Source of the DNA: Astrobacterium formosum | Lineage (GTDB): Bacteria > Pseudomonadota > Alphaproteobacteria > Rhizobiales > Xanthobacteraceae | DNA: 64,000 bases | Assembly (NCBI GenBank): GCA_030848545.1 | Contig: JAVDCA010000008.1 | Location: forward strand, 173,791-237,790 | Reading direction: 5' to 3' | Part shown: positions 1 to 8,540 of the stretch, piece by piece | How positions within the stretch are numbered: the first letter of the stretch is position 1 | How the letters are laid out: each line of letters opens with the position of its first letter | The notes under the pieces: model-generated | Database searches by the model: none | What the model was told of the DNA's origin: nothing | The model's input: the letters and a program-made list of their open reading frames with translations, nothing else | Translations under genes and position numbers: made by a program

Positions 1-643
1 GGGCCATGGCGGCGTCCCGGTCGGATGCCATCGGCCGGGTCAGCAACACCAGCCGCGTGCCGTGGTCGTCGTCATACATGAACAGCGCCGCCGGTCCGTG
101 CGCGGTGGCGACCACGCGCCCTCCCATGAATCGATAGCCGGACGCGCCGAGATCGGGCACGGCGACAGAACGCCCGAGACGCTGCGACACCCACGCGACG
201 AGTTCCCCGTGATTCGACGCCCGGAGCTCGACGGGCCGGATGCGATCCGGCGCATAGACCGCATAGCTTTGCGCGGCTTCCTGGGCGAGCGCGACGATGC
301 CACCGGCTGGCACGTCGGGCATGCCTCGCATCAGCCAGCCACCGGCTCCGCCGACGCCGAGCAGCACGACTGCGGCGGCCGCCATCGCCCGCCACGACGC
401 CGGGCCGGGCCGACGATGTGCATCGATCATGCGCCTCAGGTCGAGCCGGGAGGGCAGGGGCTCTTCGGCGACAGGTCCGAAGGTGGCGCGCAACATGTCG
501 CGTTGCTGGCGGTAACCGGCAATCCGATCCGCCACATCCGGATGTGCTTCGAGATAGGCGGTCAATTCGCCCCGGCGTTTCGCGTCGAGTGTTCCGTCGA
601 CGAAGCCGTTGAGATCATCCTCGCTGATGGGGCGCGTGTTCAT
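1..643 (-). CDS. anti-sigma factor, C-terminus beyond window edge
   Basis: A membrane-anchored anti-sigma factor that should hold the adjacent ECF sigma factor inactive. The frame opens at an ATG overlapping the sigma stop codon in an ATGA, so the two are translationally coupled, and it stays open past position 1; at least 213 residues are visible. The N-terminal cytoplasmic part (about 1-80) starts MNTRPISEDDLNGFVDG, the usual start of this class. It has no HxxxCxxC zinc motif, so redox sensing of the ZAS type is not expected. One hydrophobic segment at about 84-105 is followed by a presumably periplasmic domain. The partner assignment is inferred from coupling. Confidence 0.85.
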   Translation of the reverse strand, partial: MNTRPISEDDLNGFVDGTLDAKRRGELTAYLEAHPDVADRIAGYRQQRDMLRATFGPVAEEPLPSRLDLRRMIDAHRRPGPASWRAMAAAAVVLLGVGGAGGWLMRGMPDVPAGGIVALAQEAAQSYAVYAPDRIRPVELRASNHGELVAWVSQRLGRSVAVPDLGASGYRFMGGRVVATAHGPAALFMYDDDHGTRLVLLTRPMASDRDAAMA

Positions 644-1173
644 TTCACCCTCCGGAGCTGCGCGCGTGCACCGGCGCCTTGCTGGGCGTTCCCGGAAGTC
701 GCCTCGTAGAGTCGGGCGCGGGCGCGCGACAGGCGCGACATCACGGTGCCGATCGGGATGTCGAGCACTTTCGCGGTCTCCGCATAGGAGAGGTCTTCCA
801 CGCCGACAAGCAACAGCACCGAGCGCTCGCTGTCCGGCAGCTGCGCCAGCGCCGACAGCAGTTCCTGATAGCGCAGCCGATCCTCCTGGGAAGCGGCCAC
901 GCCCAGGAGGTTCTCGTCGACCGTCTCGATCGTCATGTGCTGGGGCAGCTTCGCGGTGCGACTGAGCCGCGTCATCGCGAGATTGTGCAGAATGGCGAAT
1001 ATCCACGAGCGCGTGTCGCCGTCGCTGCGTCGCTGGTGCCAACGGCTGATGGCCCGTTCGAGGCAATCCTGGACGAGATCATCCGCAGCCGTGCGATCCC
1101 GGACGAGCGCGCGTCCGTAGCGCCGCAGTGCCGGGATCAGCGGTTCGATCTGGTAGGCCATGTCCGTGGTCAT
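640..1173 (-). CDS. ECF-type RNA polymerase sigma factor
   Basis: An extracytoplasmic-function sigma factor of 177 residues, normal for the family. Region 2 is visible near the N-terminus (LVRDRTAADDLVQDCLERA) and the region 4 helix-turn-helix near the C-terminus (SYAETAKVLDIPIGTVMSRL followed by an Arg-rich recognition helix). I chose the ATG at 1173 because a CAGGAT-like ribosome site precedes it; a start 7 codons upstream is possible. It overlaps the anti-sigma gene by 4 bp. It lies 81 bp downstream of the beta-propeller gene in the same direction, so the DUF305/propeller pair may be part of its regulon or operon; that link is inference. Confidence 0.93.
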   Translation of the reverse strand: MTTDMAYQIEPLIPALRRYGRALVRDRTAADDLVQDCLERAISRWHQRRSDGDTRSWIFAILHNLAMTRLSRTAKLPQHMTIETVDENLLGVAASQEDRLRYQELLSALAQLPDSERSVLLLVGVEDLSYAETAKVLDIPIGTVMSRLSRARARLYEATSGNAQQGAGARAQLRRVK

Positions 1174-1206
1174 GGTCGATCCTGTAGGGAACATCCGGCG
1201 GGGAAT

Positions 1207-1246
1207 GCCGCCCTCTTTGCCGCGGCAGAGCGGTGCCGAGGGCGGC
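1207..1246. other. inverted repeat between propeller and sigma genes
   Basis: GCCGCCCTC at 1207-1215 pairs perfectly with GAGGGCGGC at 1238-1246, with a GC-rich loop that can fold further. On the minus strand, the direction of the genes, no T-run follows, so it is not a good intrinsic terminator. It could be an attenuating or RNA-stabilising hairpin between the two halves of the cluster. Confidence 0.4.
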
Positions 1247-1254
1247 TTTGTCTC

Positions 1255-2715
1255 TCAGTTCAAGGCCTGACGCTGGACGATCGCGCCCGGCCGGGCGGCA
1301 GTTCCTTCAGCGATCACGAGAAAGCGACGCTCGCTCTCTGTATCATTGCGGACGACCTGCCGGATGGGGCCGACCGCATTGACGATCGCCGAGCCGGCCG
1401 GATTGGTCATGAAGGCCGACAGAGGCTCGAGAGCGCCGGTACCGTCCGGCCGGCGCGCCAAGGCAAGCACATAGGGCTGCTTCGGCGCAAGCCCGGTGAC
1501 CGAAGCCTGCACGATCTGCGTCAATCCCTGGTCGAACAGGGACACGTTGGTTGGCGTGCCGCCGTCGTTCCGAGAGCTGCCGGCCGATACCAGGCCGAGA
1601 TTGACGACCTCGCCGGTGAGGCCGCGCGGCATGAGGTTCGCCGTCGCCTCGTCCGCGACCGCGTTCGGCACATAGTTGACCGCCTGCGGCGCCTGCCCGA
1701 CCGGGATTTCGGCGATCACCTTGTTGGTCGACGTGTCGATCGCGGCGAGCGCATCGGCATTCTCCAGGCCGACATAGACGCGGCTGCCGTCGCCGGATGG
1801 CCAGAGGCCGTGCGGAAGGTTGCCGACCGGAATGGTCCCGACCTCGTCGAACGTATCGGTGCGGAACACCTTGACCTGATTGAGCCCGCCGACCGTCACA
1901 TAGGCGAAAGTGCCGTTGGGATTGCGTGCGAAGTTGACGTGGTTGGTGATCGGGCCGGTGTCGAGGGTCTTGAGGAGATCGAACGGCGGCCGCGCATTGA
2001 AGACCTGGGTCTTGCCGATGTCCTTGAGGGTGAACCAGACTTGGCGGCCGTCCGGCGTCGCGGCGATGTTCGGACAGAACGGGCTCGCCTGCTTGACGCG
2101 GCCGACGATCGTATGATCGGCTACGCTGACCACGACCGTCTCCGGCATGAAGGACGAGCAGACATAGCCGTATTGGCCGTCCGGCGAGAAGATCTGCATG
2201 CCGGGGCCGTTCGGCACCTTGATGCGTGTCTTTTCCTCATAGGACTTGCCATCCAGCACGGCAACATAGTCCTCGCCGCGCACGGTCACCCACACTTCCC
2301 TGCCGTCGGGCGTGAAGAAGGCTTCGTGCGGCGAGCGCCCCACATAGGTGGTGTGCTTGACTGCGTTGGTCGCGGTATCGATGAAGGTGACCGAGTTCGA
2401 GCCGATCGAGACGACCGCGAGGGTCTTGTGGTCGGGCGAGAAGCCCATGCCGTGGACGAGCACCTGCCCGCGATAGAGCGGACTGAGATTGCCGGGCTGC
2501 GGGTCGCCGAGCCGGATCACGCCGAGGAGCTTGTTCGAGGCCGGATCGGTGACCGAAATGGTGTTCGAAAACTGCTCGGCCGCATAGACGCGATCGCGGT
2601 GGCTCAGCGCGATGTCGGGGGAAGCGGCCGCATCCGGGGCTTGCCCGGCCCAGGCGGGCAACGAGCAGGCCAGAAAGGCGCTGGCGAGCAGGCTGGTGGG
2701 AAGACGGCTTTTCAT
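1255..2715 (-). CDS. secreted YVTN-family beta-propeller protein
   Basis: A 486-residue exported protein with a clear signal peptide (MKSRLPTSLLASAFLACSLP, cleavage after AWA). The mature part consists of repeated propeller blades with the pattern of surface/YVTN repeat proteins: blades carry phrases such as VTFIDTATNAV, VAVLDGKSYEE, AAIDTSTNKVI, each followed by a PDG turn. The C-terminal 120 residues are less repetitive. Such proteins act in the periplasm; their ligands are rarely known. The start codon overlaps the stop of the DUF305 gene (ATGA), so the two are made together. A role with DUF305 in metal or stress handling is inference. Confidence 0.85.
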   Translation of the reverse strand: MKSRLPTSLLASAFLACSLPAWAGQAPDAAASPDIALSHRDRVYAAEQFSNTISVTDPASNKLLGVIRLGDPQPGNLSPLYRGQVLVHGMGFSPDHKTLAVVSIGSNSVTFIDTATNAVKHTTYVGRSPHEAFFTPDGREVWVTVRGEDYVAVLDGKSYEEKTRIKVPNGPGMQIFSPDGQYGYVCSSFMPETVVVSVADHTIVGRVKQASPFCPNIAATPDGRQVWFTLKDIGKTQVFNARPPFDLLKTLDTGPITNHVNFARNPNGTFAYVTVGGLNQVKVFRTDTFDEVGTIPVGNLPHGLWPSGDGSRVYVGLENADALAAIDTSTNKVIAEIPVGQAPQAVNYVPNAVADEATANLMPRGLTGEVVNLGLVSAGSSRNDGGTPTNVSLFDQGLTQIVQASVTGLAPKQPYVLALARRPDGTGALEPLSAFMTNPAGSAIVNAVGPIRQVVRNDTESERRFLVIAEGTAARPGAIVQRQALN

Positions 2716-3239
2716 CGGACATCGCGCTCCTGGTTCGACTTCGTCTCTCGGGCGGCCGACATCGGCATGGACCCGGCCGCCGTCGCCGCATGATCGTGGA
2801 CATGCTTGTGCGACGAGGAGGAATGATACGGCAGGAGGACTTGCGTGGGCGCGGGCGCCGACGGCGGTAGCGGCTGCCCGAGCGCCAGCCGCATGGCGGC
2901 GATTTCCTGCTGCTGCTCGACGATGATTTCCTGGGCGATGCGTCGCAGTTGTTCGTTCTTTCCGTGGCGCAGATAGGCGATCGCCATGTCGATCGCGCCC
3001 TGGTGATGTGGGATCATCATGGCGGCGAAATCGGTGGCGACGTCGCCGGTCGGCGTGACCTCCATTGCCGCCATCATCTTGTCCATGGCGGCGGCGTTCT
3101 CGGCCAGGAACGGCGCCTCGTCGGCATGTCGGGCGGTGGTCGGTTCTGCCGGCGCGGGATCGTGGGCGTGGGCCGCGGAACTTTCGATCACCACGAAGAG
3201 CGCCAGCAGTGTGACGCGGGTGAAATTGCAATGGCTCAT
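2712..3239 (-). CDS. DUF305 family secreted protein (ferritin-like, metal-related)
   Basis: A 175-residue exported protein with a signal peptide (about 1-26, ending SSAAHA). The DUF305 hallmark MMIPHHQGAIDMA is at about 74-86, with adjacent H78 and H79; DUF305 proteins are helical bundles often found near copper-handling genes. The C-terminal tail is His-rich (six His in HSSSSHKHVHDH, 139-150), consistent with metal binding. The chosen ATG has ACGGAG 7 bases upstream; longer starts are unlikely. It is the first gene of the unit and overlaps the propeller gene by 4 bp. Copper involvement is inferred from family and composition, not shown. Confidence 0.85.
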   Translation of the reverse strand: MSHCNFTRVTLLALFVVIESSAAHAHDPAPAEPTTARHADEAPFLAENAAAMDKMMAAMEVTPTGDVATDFAAMMIPHHQGAIDMAIAYLRHGKNEQLRRIAQEIIVEQQQEIAAMRLALGQPLPPSAPAPTQVLLPYHSSSSHKHVHDHAATAAGSMPMSAARETKSNQERDVR

Positions 3240-3413
3240 ATCATTCTCCGTCGAGGTCATGTCCTCTCGATGAGGTCGACTCGATTGGGAGGCGATTATT
3301 CGCGCCGGCAAGGACACCATCTCGTGATGGACAGGTGATTGATCTCGAATGACCGTCGAACCGACACGATCGATGCAGGACGCCCTCCCGCGTTGCCGGG
3401 GGGCGCTGCGCGA

Positions 3414-3568
3414 TCAGTGGGACAGACCCTTGGCCGCCTCTTCGATCACGCCGACGACCTTGGCCGGCTGCGACAGGAGGACGGCGTCGCTCGCCTTTGA
3501 CCTCACTGGCTGTGCTACCGGCACGCCTCGAGCGCAGCGTCGGCGAGGGCGAATTTGCGGACCTTCAT
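3414..3568 (-). pseudogene. remnant of a secreted alpha/beta hydrolase gene
   Basis: Reading leftward from 3568, a ribosome site (GGAGAA) and ATG begin a short signal-like peptide, MKVRKFALADAALEACR, which stops after 17 codons. Directly after it, in another frame, comes a near copy of the C-terminus of the intact hydrolase at 7782-8540: VLLSQPAKVVGVIEEAAKGL here against VFLSQPGKVTGVIEEAAKAL there. One extra base near 3494-3498 breaks the frame; correcting it restores AGSTASEV, identical to the intact gene. The body of the gene is missing, so this looks like an internally deleted, frameshifted paralogue. The 3' flanks of both copies are also alike. Confidence 0.75.
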
Positions 3569-3732
3569 GGGCGCGTTCTCCATTCATATCGCTCCGGCGA
3601 AACGATCGATGCCGAGACGATCGAAGCTCGGAATATTCATGCAGAGCCATGCCTCTTGCACACAGGATCACGAGACCACAGGTAGTGACGCGTACCAGCC
3701 GGCATTAGGCGGTTATCGGGATTTGTTGAACC

Positions 3733-4731
3733 ATGAAGGCGATTCGACAGTACGAGTTCGGTGGCCCGGATGTGCTCCGCTATGAAGATGCGCCGATCCC
3801 CGACGTGAAGGCAGGCGAGGTTCTGGTTCGCGTTCACGCCGTCGGCATCAATCCTCCCGATTGGTACCTGCGCGACGGTTACAAGGCCCTTCCGCCCGAA
3901 TGGCGGCCGAATGTGTCTTTTCCGCTCATTCTGGGCACCGACATTTCCGGCGTCGTTGCGGCCGTCGCCCCGGATGCGGGAGGTTTTTCCGTCGGAGGCG
4001 AAGTTTTCGGCATGGTTCGCTTTCCCAGTGTCGGCGACAGCCGGGCCTATGCCGAGTACGTCGCGGCGCCGGCGTCGGACCTGGCGCGCAAGCCGGCCGG
4101 CGTCGACCACGCCCGTGCCGCAGCCGCGCCCATGTCATTGCTCACGGCGTGGCAGTTCCTGGTCGAACTCGGTCACGATTACCCCAATCCGCTGCAAAGC
4201 GAGCCGCATCGTCCGGTCGCCCTCGACGGCAAGATCGTGCTGGTCAATGGTGCGGCGGGTGGCGTCGGGCACTTCGCGGTGCAGGTTGCAAAACTCAAAG
4301 GCGCCCGTGTCATCGCGGTGGCGTCCACCACCCACGAAGCGTTCCTGCGCGACCTCGGCGCCGACCAATTCATCGACTACAAGAAGACCCCTCCCGAAGA
4401 TGCCGCGCACGACCTCGATCTCGTCGTCGACACCCTCGGCGGGCCTGCCGCCGGCCGCTTCCTGCGCACGCTCAAGCGCGGCGGCGCCTTGTTCCCGGTA
4501 TTCCCCTTGGGCTTCTCCGGCGCCGAAGAGGCCGAGAAGCTGGGCGTCACGGTGTCGGCGACCCAGGTACGTTCGAGTGGCGCGCAGCTTGCCGAACTCG
4601 CTCGCCTGCTGGAGGCCGGGAAAATTCGCGTCGCCATCGACAGCACGTTTCCGCTCGCCGATGCCCGCATGGCCCACGAACGGGCCGCCAAAGGGCACGT
4701 GCGAGGCAAGATCGTGCTCGTCGTTCAGTGA
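3733..4731 (+). CDS. NADP-dependent zinc-free alcohol dehydrogenase / quinone oxidoreductase
   Basis: A 332-residue medium-chain dehydrogenase/reductase of the quinone oxidoreductase type, which reduces quinones or enones with NADPH. The GroES-like N-terminal domain includes GTDISGVVAAV near residue 68. The Rossmann fold begins at about 166 with NGAAGGVGHFAVQVAKLKGA, whose AAGGVG (174-179) binds the dinucleotide. The Cys/His ligands of zinc-dependent members are absent, as expected. It begins 165 bp after the hydrolase remnant, which points the other way. It probably forms its own transcription unit; the substrate cannot be predicted. Confidence 0.88.
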   Translation: MKAIRQYEFGGPDVLRYEDAPIPDVKAGEVLVRVHAVGINPPDWYLRDGYKALPPEWRPNVSFPLILGTDISGVVAAVAPDAGGFSVGGEVFGMVRFPSVGDSRAYAEYVAAPASDLARKPAGVDHARAAAAPMSLLTAWQFLVELGHDYPNPLQSEPHRPVALDGKIVLVNGAAGGVGHFAVQVAKLKGARVIAVASTTHEAFLRDLGADQFIDYKKTPPEDAAHDLDLVVDTLGGPAAGRFLRTLKRGGALFPVFPLGFSGAEEAEKLGVTVSATQVRSSGAQLAELARLLEAGKIRVAIDSTFPLADARMAHERAAKGHVRGKIVLVVQ

Positions 4732-4749
4732 GTTGCATGATCGCGTAAT

Positions 4750-4820
4750 CGTTAGTCCTGATTTCGAAGTGACCCCAATACTGGTTCTTGTTCTCCGGAT
4801 CGGCATCGACCCGTCGAGGC
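4750..4820 (+). promoter_or_regulatory. upstream element shared with the second methyltransferase
   Basis: This stretch aligns with 12249-12321 upstream of the paralogous methyltransferase. Shared blocks are GTCC(T/A)GATTTCG, a run like TGACxCCAAT, and GTTCTCC followed by ATCGG and GTCGAGGC. The similarity ends before the start codons. Either it is an old promoter/operator that was duplicated with the gene, or conserved sequence under selection, for example a site for the AraC regulator at 11393-12205. That regulator link is inference. Confidence 0.5.
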
Positions 4821-4853
4821 ACTGCGGTGGAGCGCGGTCAGGAGAAGAACATA

Positions 4854-5549
4854 GTGAATACGCTGAACAGCACTCGCGTCGCCCAAACTCTCGCCCGTCT
4901 TCATCAGGAGAGCGAGGCAGCGGACCGCGAGCATTTGGAGACTTTCATGGCGGCCATGGCGGCCTCCGGCGCCACGCCGGAGCAGGCGGCGGCCGAGATC
5001 ATCGCCAGTGAACGCGCAGACCTCCGGGCGGTCTACCGCGGCTACGCCGGCAACTTCCTGGCCGTATCGCCGGACTATGGCCGCTTTCTCTACATGATGG
5101 CGCGCGCCTGCAAGGCGAGGCGGGTCGTCGAGTTCGGCACGTCCATGGGGATATCGACCATCTATCTTGCCGCCGCGCTCCGGGACAATGGCGGCGGGCA
5201 ACTCATCGGCACCGAGTTCGAGCCCACCAAGGTGGCGCGCGCACGCGCCAATCTGGCCGCGGCAGGCCTGGCCGACCTGGTGGACGTGCGCGAAGGCGAC
5301 GCGCTCGAAACGCTTCGGGAGGTCGGCGGCGAAGTCGATCTGCTGTTGCTCGACGGCGCATTCGCCCTCTACCTCCCGGTGCTCCGGCTGGTCGAGCCGC
5401 GGTTGCGGCCCGGCGCCGCGATCCTGGGCGAGAACGCCTTCGAGCCCGACTACCTGGACTATGTCCGCAATCCCGCCAACGGCTATGTCTCGCAATCGCT
5501 CGCGCTCAACGAAGGGCGCGGCAACGAGTTCGCGGTGAGAGCCGCGTGA
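4854..5549 (+). CDS. class I SAM-dependent O-methyltransferase, copy A
   Basis: A 231-residue methyltransferase starting at a GTG preceded by AGGAGAAG; the paralogue at 12356 has the same GTG start and the same length. The SAM-binding motif I is VVEFGTSMGIST (91-102), the acidic ribose-binding end is GTEFEP (119-124), and DGAF (167-170) is the post-II motif typical of the O-methyltransferase family that acts on small catechol-like substrates. By eye it is about 85% identical to copy B. Copy B is followed by an overlapping flavoprotein gene; copy A stands alone and converges on the beta-lactamase gene. The substrate is unknown. Confidence 0.88.
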   Translation: MNTLNSTRVAQTLARLHQESEAADREHLETFMAAMAASGATPEQAAAEIIASERADLRAVYRGYAGNFLAVSPDYGRFLYMMARACKARRVVEFGTSMGISTIYLAAALRDNGGGQLIGTEFEPTKVARARANLAAAGLADLVDVREGDALETLREVGGEVDLLLLDGAFALYLPVLRLVEPRLRPGAAILGENAFEPDYLDYVRNPANGYVSQSLALNEGRGNEFAVRAA

Positions 5550-5625
5550 GGCTTTCGGGTCATGGCCGGCCGAACGCCGCGGGCTCGGGCGAACGGCCGG
5601 CTGCAAGTCCCTCGTGGGCGCCCGG

Positions 5626-6555
5626 TCACCCGTGTCCCAATGCGCGCAGGCTGGCGCGGGTGGCTTCGGCGACCACCGCATCGATCTGAGCCGGGGAGGC
5701 GTCCAGCGCTCCGGTGAAATAGACCGCGATCAGGATCGGCGAGCCCTTGGACGGCCAGACCACGCCGACATCGTTGTAAGACGCCTTCGCTCCCGTGCCG
5801 GTCTTGTGGGCGACGCGAAAGCCAGCGGGCACGCCCGCCTTGATCCGCCCCGGGCCTGTCGGCGTATTCACCAGCCACCCTTCAAGGAGCGAGCGGTGAG
5901 CCGGCGACAGCAGGCTGCCGAGCAGGACCTTGTCGAGATTGGCCACGGTCTGCGCCGGCGTGGTGGTGTCGCGCGGATCGTCCGCAATGGCGGTGTTCAG
6001 CTCGGGTTCGTTTCGATCGACGCGGGTGACGCTGTCGCCGATGGCGCGATACCAGGATCGCCAGGCGTCGAGCCCGCCCATCTCGCGGATCAGGATGTTG
6101 GCAGCGGGGTTATCGCTCAATTCCACCGCCGCCTTGCACAGTTGCTCGACCGTGAGGGTCCCGCCGACCGCCTTTTGGGTGGTCGGCGCGTATTCGAGCA
6201 TGTCGCTCTTGAGGATCGGAATCGCCCGCTCCAGTCGTTCCTGGCCGCGCTGCACCCGTTCGAGCGTGCCGGCGGCCAGAAAGAGCTTGAAGGTCGAGCA
6301 GTAGGCGAACCGCTCGTCTGAGCGCCAGGCGACGCGCCGGCTGTCATCCTGGGCGCAGACGCCGAGGCGGCCGCCATGCCTCCTTTCCAGCGCCTTGAGC
6401 TCCAGCGGGGTGGACGGGACGGCCCAGGCCGCCGGGGAGGCGATCATATGCAAGGCGCCGGCCGCGCCGAGACCGGCCAGAAACGCCCTGCGATCCGCAA
6501 AGAGAGGATTTGCGACGCGGCCGGACTTCGGCGAGGGCTCGCTCTGTTCGTTCAT
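5626..6555 (-). CDS. class A beta-lactamase
   Basis: A serine beta-lactamase of 309 residues that hydrolyses beta-lactams in the periplasm. All class A motifs are present: STFK (S87, K90), SDN (147-149), EPELN with the general base E183, and KTGT (251-254). The N-terminus carries a Tat-like signal with DRRAFLAGLGAAGAL (21-35). A Cys precedes the active Ser (Ambler position 69), but the residue after KTGT is Gly, so the C69-C238 disulfide of carbapenemases is absent. GGAGA five bases upstream supports the ATG at 6555. The gene is divergent from an AmpR-like regulator, which suggests inducible expression. Confidence 0.95.
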   Translation of the reverse strand: MNEQSEPSPKSGRVANPLFADRRAFLAGLGAAGALHMIASPAAWAVPSTPLELKALERRHGGRLGVCAQDDSRRVAWRSDERFAYCSTFKLFLAAGTLERVQRGQERLERAIPILKSDMLEYAPTTQKAVGGTLTVEQLCKAAVELSDNPAANILIREMGGLDAWRSWYRAIGDSVTRVDRNEPELNTAIADDPRDTTTPAQTVANLDKVLLGSLLSPAHRSLLEGWLVNTPTGPGRIKAGVPAGFRVAHKTGTGAKASYNDVGVVWPSKGSPILIAVYFTGALDASPAQIDAVVAEATRASLRALGHG

Positions 6556-6778
6556 GCTTGTCTCCATGTTCATGTAATCGCAGAGGTTTGACGCATTCAC
6601 CACGGACATTCGCCGAGATGGCGGCGCGGGCACTCGCGCCGACGCCGACACAAGGTTTGCGGGCATGTCGGCGATTGATCCGCGAGGGGTTGTCAGAATG
6701 TGCTGCGGGCCTTCAGGCGATGGCCCCGAATACGTGGATGCCGAGCCCTAGCCAAATGATCGTTCATCAGCTTAGACA

Positions 6779-6791
6779 TGAGAAAATCTCA
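6779..6791. promoter_or_regulatory. T-N11-A palindrome, probable LysR operator
   Basis: TGAGAAAATCTCA is a perfect 5-bp inverted repeat around AAA and fits the T-N11-A consensus of LysR regulators. It ends 17 bp before the ATG of the regulator gene at 6809 and lies in the 253-bp region divergent to the beta-lactamase gene. This position suits autorepression and control of the beta-lactamase gene; the latter start is 224 bp away. Confidence 0.6.
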
Positions 6792-6808
6792 GTCAGAGAG
6801 AGTGCGTG

Positions 6809-7696
6809 ATGGATGTGTCCCGACTGCCCCTCAACGCCCTGCGAGCCTTCGAGGCATCCGCGCGGCTCGGGAGCTTCACCAAGGCCGGCATGGAGCTGCG
6901 GGTCGGGCAGACCGCCATCAGCCATCTGGTCAAAGGGCTCGAAAAGGAGCTCGATCTGACGCTGTTCAAGCGTCTGCCGCGGGGCATCGCGCTCACCGAA
7001 GAGGCGCAGGCACTGCTGCCGGTCCTCACCGACGCCTTCCGCCGCATGAGCGAAAAGCTGCATCAGCTCGGCGACGGCAATTTCCGTGAGATCCTCACCG
7101 TCGGCGTGGTCGGAACATTCGCCATCGGCTGGCTGCTGCCGCGCCTCGCGGCCTTCACCGACGCCCATCCCCATATCGACCTGCGCATCAAGACCAACAA
7201 CAACCGCGCCGACACGCTGCTGGACGGTCTGGACTTCTTCATCCGCTTCGGCGACGGCGCGTGGCACGGCACCGACGGCGTGCATTTGATGGACGCACCA
7301 TTGTCGCCCGTCTGCGCGCCCGAGCTTGCCGCCGGCATCCGCACGCCCCATGACCTGCTCAACCTGCACCTCCTGCGGTCATATCGCCGTGACGACTGGC
7401 CGTTGTGGTTCCGGATCGCAGGTGTCGACCCGCCGGACTTCCGCGGCTGGATGTTCGACTCTTCACTGGCGCTGGTGGAGGCCGCCGCCCAAAGGACGGG
7501 CGTCGCCCTGGTTCCGGTGGCGATGTTCGCCCGCGATCTCGCCGCCGGCCGCATCGTCCAGCCCTTCGACCTCGTGGCTCCCTCGGGAAGCTATTGGCTG
7601 ACGAATCTCAAGTCGCAAAGCCAGACCGCTGCGATGCGGTCGTTCCGGACCTGGATTCTCGCACAAACGCGGTCGGAGCAGGCCGGAAATGGATAA
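6809..7696 (+). CDS. LysR-family regulator, AmpR-like
   Basis: A 295-residue LysR regulator. The winged helix-turn-helix is N-terminal (LNALRAFEASARLGSFTKAG, then VGQTAISHLVKGLEKEL) and the effector domain follows from about residue 90. The start PLNALRAFEAAAR-like and the effector region (GTFAIGWLLPRL) are typical of the AmpR/GcvA branch. The gene is divergent from a class A beta-lactamase, the same arrangement as ampR with its target, so it probably activates the lactamase in response to cell-wall fragments; this is inference. A GTG lies directly before the chosen ATG and could be used instead. Confidence 0.88.
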   Translation: MDVSRLPLNALRAFEASARLGSFTKAGMELRVGQTAISHLVKGLEKELDLTLFKRLPRGIALTEEAQALLPVLTDAFRRMSEKLHQLGDGNFREILTVGVVGTFAIGWLLPRLAAFTDAHPHIDLRIKTNNNRADTLLDGLDFFIRFGDGAWHGTDGVHLMDAPLSPVCAPELAAGIRTPHDLLNLHLLRSYRRDDWPLWFRIAGVDPPDFRGWMFDSSLALVEAAAQRTGVALVPVAMFARDLAAGRIVQPFDLVAPSGSYWLTNLKSQSQTAAMRSFRTWILAQTRSEQAGNG

Positions 7697-7781
7697 AGCC
7701 GGATAGGCGGAGGCCGTCATGGCGCCGCCGGAAGATGGCCCCCCGGAACCGCCAGGGGGCCATCGTGCAGCGTCCAGGATC

Positions 7782-8540
7782 TCAGCGGGACAGGGCCTTG
7801 GCCGCCTCTTCGATCACGCCGGTGACCTTGCCGGGTTGCGACAGGAAGACGGCGTGGCTCGAATTGACCTCACTGGCTGTGCTGCCGGCGCGCTTCGCCA
7901 TCATTCGCATCAGGTCCGGATGGATGGCGCGATCGTTGGTCGCGATCACGGCCCAGCTCTTCTTGGTCTTCCACGCTGGCTGCTTGATCTTGGTCTCGAA
8001 GCTCGCCTTGGACGGGAAGACCTGCGAGCGCGCCATGAACTCCGCGTCGGCCGCCGACACGTCGGCCGCAAAGTCCGCCGCGAAGGCCTTCGGATCGAGA
8101 TAGAGGAATTCGTCCGAGGTCGCCATGATGCCCTTCGTGGCCGCCGGGATTTTTCCGGCGAGGTCGAGCAGGTTTTCGCCGGCGTCGGGCTGGAATGCGG
8201 CGATGTAGACCAGACCGGCGACATTGTCGGCGTTGCCGGCTTCCGTCACCACCATGCCGCCATAGCTGTGGCCGACCAGGATGGAGGGGCCATCCTGCAG
8301 GTCGAGGATGCGCTTGGTCGCCTTGACGTCGTCTTCGAGCGTGGTCATCGGCGGCTGCACGACGGTGACCTTGTAGCCCTTGGCCTTGAGCTGGTCGTGC
8401 ACCTTGCGCCAGCCGGAGCCGTCCGCGAGCGCGCCGTGCACGATGACGACGTTCTTGATCGGCGTGGCGGCGAACGCCGGCATGATGGCGGCGAGCGCAA
8501 AGAGCAGGCCGCCGGCGAGTGAGAGTTGAGTCAGTCCCAT
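7782..8540 (-). CDS. secreted alpha/beta hydrolase
   Basis: A 252-residue alpha/beta-hydrolase with a signal peptide (cleavage near AFA|ATP, residue 24). Motifs are the oxyanion loop VIVHGALADGSGW (32-44), the nucleophile elbow GHSYGG (S92) and a C-terminal SSHAVFLSQP with the catalytic His. The salicylate-esterase/EstC-like subgroup has this layout; the substrate is unknown. AAGGAAAC before the ATG supports the start. The last 40 codons have a damaged near-copy at 3414-3500. It is transcribed toward the LysR gene end (convergent). Confidence 0.85.
   Translation of the reverse strand: MGLTQLSLAGGLLFALAAIMPAFAATPIKNVVIVHGALADGSGWRKVHDQLKAKGYKVTVVQPPMTTLEDDVKATKRILDLQDGPSILVGHSYGGMVVTEAGNADNVAGLVYIAAFQPDAGENLLDLAGKIPAATKGIMATSDEFLYLDPKAFAADFAADVSAADAEFMARSQVFPSKASFETKIKQPAWKTKKSWAVIATNDRAIHPDLMRMMAKRAGSTASEVNSSHAVFLSQPGKVTGVIEEAAKALSR

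Noticed and set aside
679..2793. 704-codon open frame on the plus strand across sigma and propeller genes
   Set aside because: Arg/Asp/Gly-rich, no domain, no ribosome site; the minus-strand genes explain the region.
5626..6555. Carbapenemase of the KPC/NMC type
   Set aside because: The Cys before the active Ser is present, but the residue after KTGT is Gly, so the disulfide partner is missing.
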